Shown one piece after another: positions 6,622-7,648 of a DNA stretch of 7,648 nucleotides. Made by a program: the position numbers and the translations under genes. Source of the DNA: Bacillota bacterium (GTDB taxonomy: Bacteria > Bacillota > Sulfobacillia > JAJZYS01 > JAJZLH01). Within the stretch, counting starts at the first letter, position 1. Each line of letters begins with the position of its first letter. The stretch spans positions 1 to 7,648 of the forward strand of contig JAJZLY010000020.1 of NCBI GenBank assembly GCA_021850485.1, in the 5' to 3' direction. Under the pieces are notes generated by a model. The model had not been told where the DNA came from, ran no database searches, and was given only the letters and a program-made list of their open reading frames with translations.

Positions 6622-7487
6622 TGGGCATCTTGATCGACCGCTCCACGCGCATCTTGGTCCAGGGGATCACCGGTAATCAGGGCTCGTTTCACGCCGGTCA
6701 GATGGTCGCCTACGGCACGCAGGTCGTGGCCGGCACCTCTCCGGGCAAGGGCGGCAGCGTGCACCACGGTGTACCGGTCTTCGATCGAGTGCGCGATGCG
6801 GTCGAAGAGACGGGTGCCAGTGCGTCCGTGATGTTTGTTCCGGCCCCGTTCGCCAAGGACGCCGCCTTCGAGGCGCTGGCCGCCGGCATCAAGCTGCTGG
6901 TGATGGTCCCTGAGCATGTACCAGTCCAAGACACCATCGCCATCTTGGAGTATGCACGCTACCAAGGGGCGCTGGTGCTCGGACCCAACACCTTCGGGCT
7001 GATCACGGCCGGCCAGGCCAAGATGGGGATTCCGCCCAATCACATCTTCCAGCCCGGCCCGATCGGCATCGTCGCCCGGTCCGGCACCCTCTCCTACGAG
7101 ATCGCCGACGCCCTGACCAGAGCCGGGCTGGGCCAGACCACAGCCGTCGGCATGGGCGGCGACCCCGTGGCCGGACAGACGTTCAACGAGATCTTGCATC
7201 GCTTTGCGCAAGATCCGCAGACGGAGCTGGTGGTCATGGTGGGCGAGATTGGCGGCAGTGCCGAAGAAGAAGCCGCCAGCTTCATTCAGCAGATGAATAA
7301 GCCTGTGGTGGCCTATCTGGCGGGCAAGGCTGCACCGGTCGGCAAGCGAATGGGGCACGCCGGCGCCATCATCGAGCGCGGCCGTGGGACGTTGGAGTCC
7401 AAACGGCAAGCCTTGGAAGCCGCTGGCGCCACCGTGGTGGAGATGCCGTGGGACGTGGTGCCGGCCGTCCGCAGGCGCTTGGCCTGA
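6621..7487 (+). CDS. sucD: Succinyl-CoA synthetase, alpha subunit
   Basis: It carries the CoA site and the phosphorylated histidine of succinyl-CoA synthetase and works as a heteromer with SucC. The 288 residues match the family's usual length. CoA-binding motifs ITGNQGSFH (16-24) and TSPGKGG (39-45) are at the N-terminus. GEIGGSAEEEAA (208-219) and GHAGAI with active-site H246 are intact. The segment usually read as GPNCPG is GPNTFG at 121-126, so the cysteine near the active site (Cys123 in E. coli) is T124 and the next residue is F125, while SRSGTL is nearly kept as ARSGTL (152-156). This may tune the substrate pocket, or may be a lineage trait. ATG 6621 is preferred to GTG 6618 by ribosome-site spacing. 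It is the last gene of the operon; a hairpin begins within its stop codon. Confidence 0.95.
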   Translation: MGILIDRSTRILVQGITGNQGSFHAGQMVAYGTQVVAGTSPGKGGSVHHGVPVFDRVRDAVEETGASASVMFVPAPFAKDAAFEALAAGIKLLVMVPEHVPVQDTIAILEYARYQGALVLGPNTFGLITAGQAKMGIPPNHIFQPGPIGIVARSGTLSYEIADALTRAGLGQTTAVGMGGDPVAGQTFNEILHRFAQDPQTELVVMVGEIGGSAEEEAASFIQQMNKPVVAYLAGKAAPVGKRMGHAGAIIERGRGTLESKRQALEAAGATVVEMPWDVVPAVRRRLA

Positions 7488-7504
7488 CCGACACAGCGTC
7501 GGTC
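7486..7504 (+). terminator. Hairpin at the sucD stop, possible weak terminator
   Basis: Perfect 7-bp arms GACCGAC and GTCGGTC enclose a five-base loop, ACAGC. The left arm starts in the sucD stop codon. There is no T tract after it, so it does not meet the intrinsic terminator pattern; it could be a 3'-end stabilising stem or a pause site. Confidence 0.35.
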
Positions 7505-7571
7505 GCTGCGAGGCGGCCGAGCGGCTCTAGGATGAAACCTGTGGGGTGAGTGGTGAGAGAGGGGGGAAATA
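7505..7571 (+). other. Non-coding spacer with purine-rich stretch
   Basis: No convincing gene is seen here. A TAGGAT at 7528-7533 resembles a -10 box but has no good -35 partner at 17 bases. Positions 7543-7570 are almost all purine, with GGTGAG repeated at 7545-7550 and 7552-7557 and six G at 7561-7566. If transcription starts near 7540, this would be the 5' leader of the next gene. Confidence 0.3.
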
Positions 7572-7626
7572 GCGGAAGCAGCTCCAAATCTGGCGGTACT
7601 GGCCAACAGAAAAGGAGTGCTTCCGT
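7572..7626 (+). promoter_or_regulatory. Hairpin that sequesters the ribosome site of the next gene
   Basis: Left arm 7572-7585 (GCGGAAGCAGCTCC) pairs with right arm 7614-7626 (GGAGTGCTTCCGT). Pairing is complete apart from one bulged G at 7581 and a terminal G-U. The inner region holds a smaller stem, TGGC/GCCA, around a seven-base loop. The right arm contains the GGAG of the ribosome site (7614-7617) and the first bases of the GTG at 7625. This layout would limit translation unless the stem is opened. It matches no riboswitch class I recognise. Confidence 0.45.
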
Positions 7627-7648
7627 GTGGATGAGCGTATCGCAGCGC
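7625..7648 (+). CDS. Start of an unidentified downstream gene (3' part outside window)
   Basis: AAAGGAG at 7611-7617 is well spaced for two GTG codons in different frames. GTG 7625 (seven bases away) would begin MWMSVSQR; GTG 7627 (nine bases away) would begin MDERIAA. The first has higher GC at third positions, the second reads more like a protein start. ATG 7631, in the first frame, is a third choice at 13 bases. Only eight codons are visible, so the product cannot be identified. In Bacillus and relatives sucCD is followed by dprA and topA, which makes dprA a thought to test, nothing more. Confidence 0.35.

Noticed and set aside
6576-7409. 277-residue minus-strand open frame opposite sucD
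   Set aside because: It lies opposite a well-supported sucD and has no family signature; treated as a shadow.
5509-7487. Malate-CoA ligase (MtkAB) instead of succinyl-CoA synthetase
   Set aside because: MtkA-type beta subunits are longer with extra segments that are absent here, and the TCA-operon context fits SucCD. The alternative is not fully excluded because of the NTFG change in SucD.
7528-7533. TAGGAT as a -10 promoter box
   Set aside because: No -35-like hexamer is found 16-18 bases upstream, so it is noted only in the spacer entry and not called as a promoter.
7574-7582. GGAAGCAGC resembling the conserved loop of small SRP RNA
   Set aside because: The full SRP core (GGTCCGGAAGGAAGCAGCC-like) and its pairing partner are missing. 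The bases are better explained as one arm of the hairpin over the ribosome site.
7550-7648. Open frame from GTG 7550 that continues through GTG 7625
   Set aside because: The first 25 codons encode a Ser/Gly-rich stretch with weak third-position GC bias and no good ribosome site. The downstream GTG codons have a well-spaced AAAGGAG.

Overview
The window is a GC-rich, densely packed bacterial segment with every gene on the plus strand. It holds the end of a respiratory Rieske/cytochrome b operon, then a five-gene tricarboxylic-acid (TCA) cycle operon, then the likely start of another gene. Short or overlapping gene junctions, Shine-Dalgarno sites and a twin-arginine signal point to a bacterium. 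The mix of a b6-type cytochrome b with a sulfocyanin-like copper domain suggests an unusual aerobic lineage, possibly Sulfobacillus-like Firmicutes or the Chloroflexota/Dormibacterota area. The window alone cannot settle the phylum.

Positions 1-1997 are the electron-transfer region. A Rieske iron-sulfur protein, cut by the left edge, carries half of a zinc-ribbon motif ahead of its Tat signal. It overlaps a cytochrome b gene that encodes the b6-like four-helix part, the subunit-IV-like three-helix part and, after the last membrane helix, a sulfocyanin-type blue-copper domain. By topology the copper domain lies on the same outer face as the Rieske cluster. The product therefore looks like a quinol oxidising module with its own copper electron acceptor built in. 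Its quinol-oxidation motif reads PLWF where the family usually has PEWY.

Positions 2093-7487 encode isocitrate dehydrogenase, malate dehydrogenase, a short malic enzyme, and the beta and alpha subunits of succinyl-CoA synthetase. Junctions are +1 nt or overlapping, so this is almost certainly one transcript. Together the enzymes handle isocitrate/2-oxoglutarate, succinyl-CoA/succinate, malate/oxaloacetate and malate/pyruvate. Citrate synthase, aconitase, 2-oxoglutarate oxidation, succinate dehydrogenase and fumarase are not in the window. Homology of the N-termini shows that malic enzyme and sucC very probably start at CTG codons inside the preceding stop (CTGA); cytochrome b starts similarly at TTGA.

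Positions 7488-7648 hold a small hairpin at the sucD stop, a purine-rich stretch, and a longer imperfect hairpin that buries the ribosome binding site of a gene starting near 7625. No RNA gene, insertion sequence, CRISPR array or pseudogene was seen.
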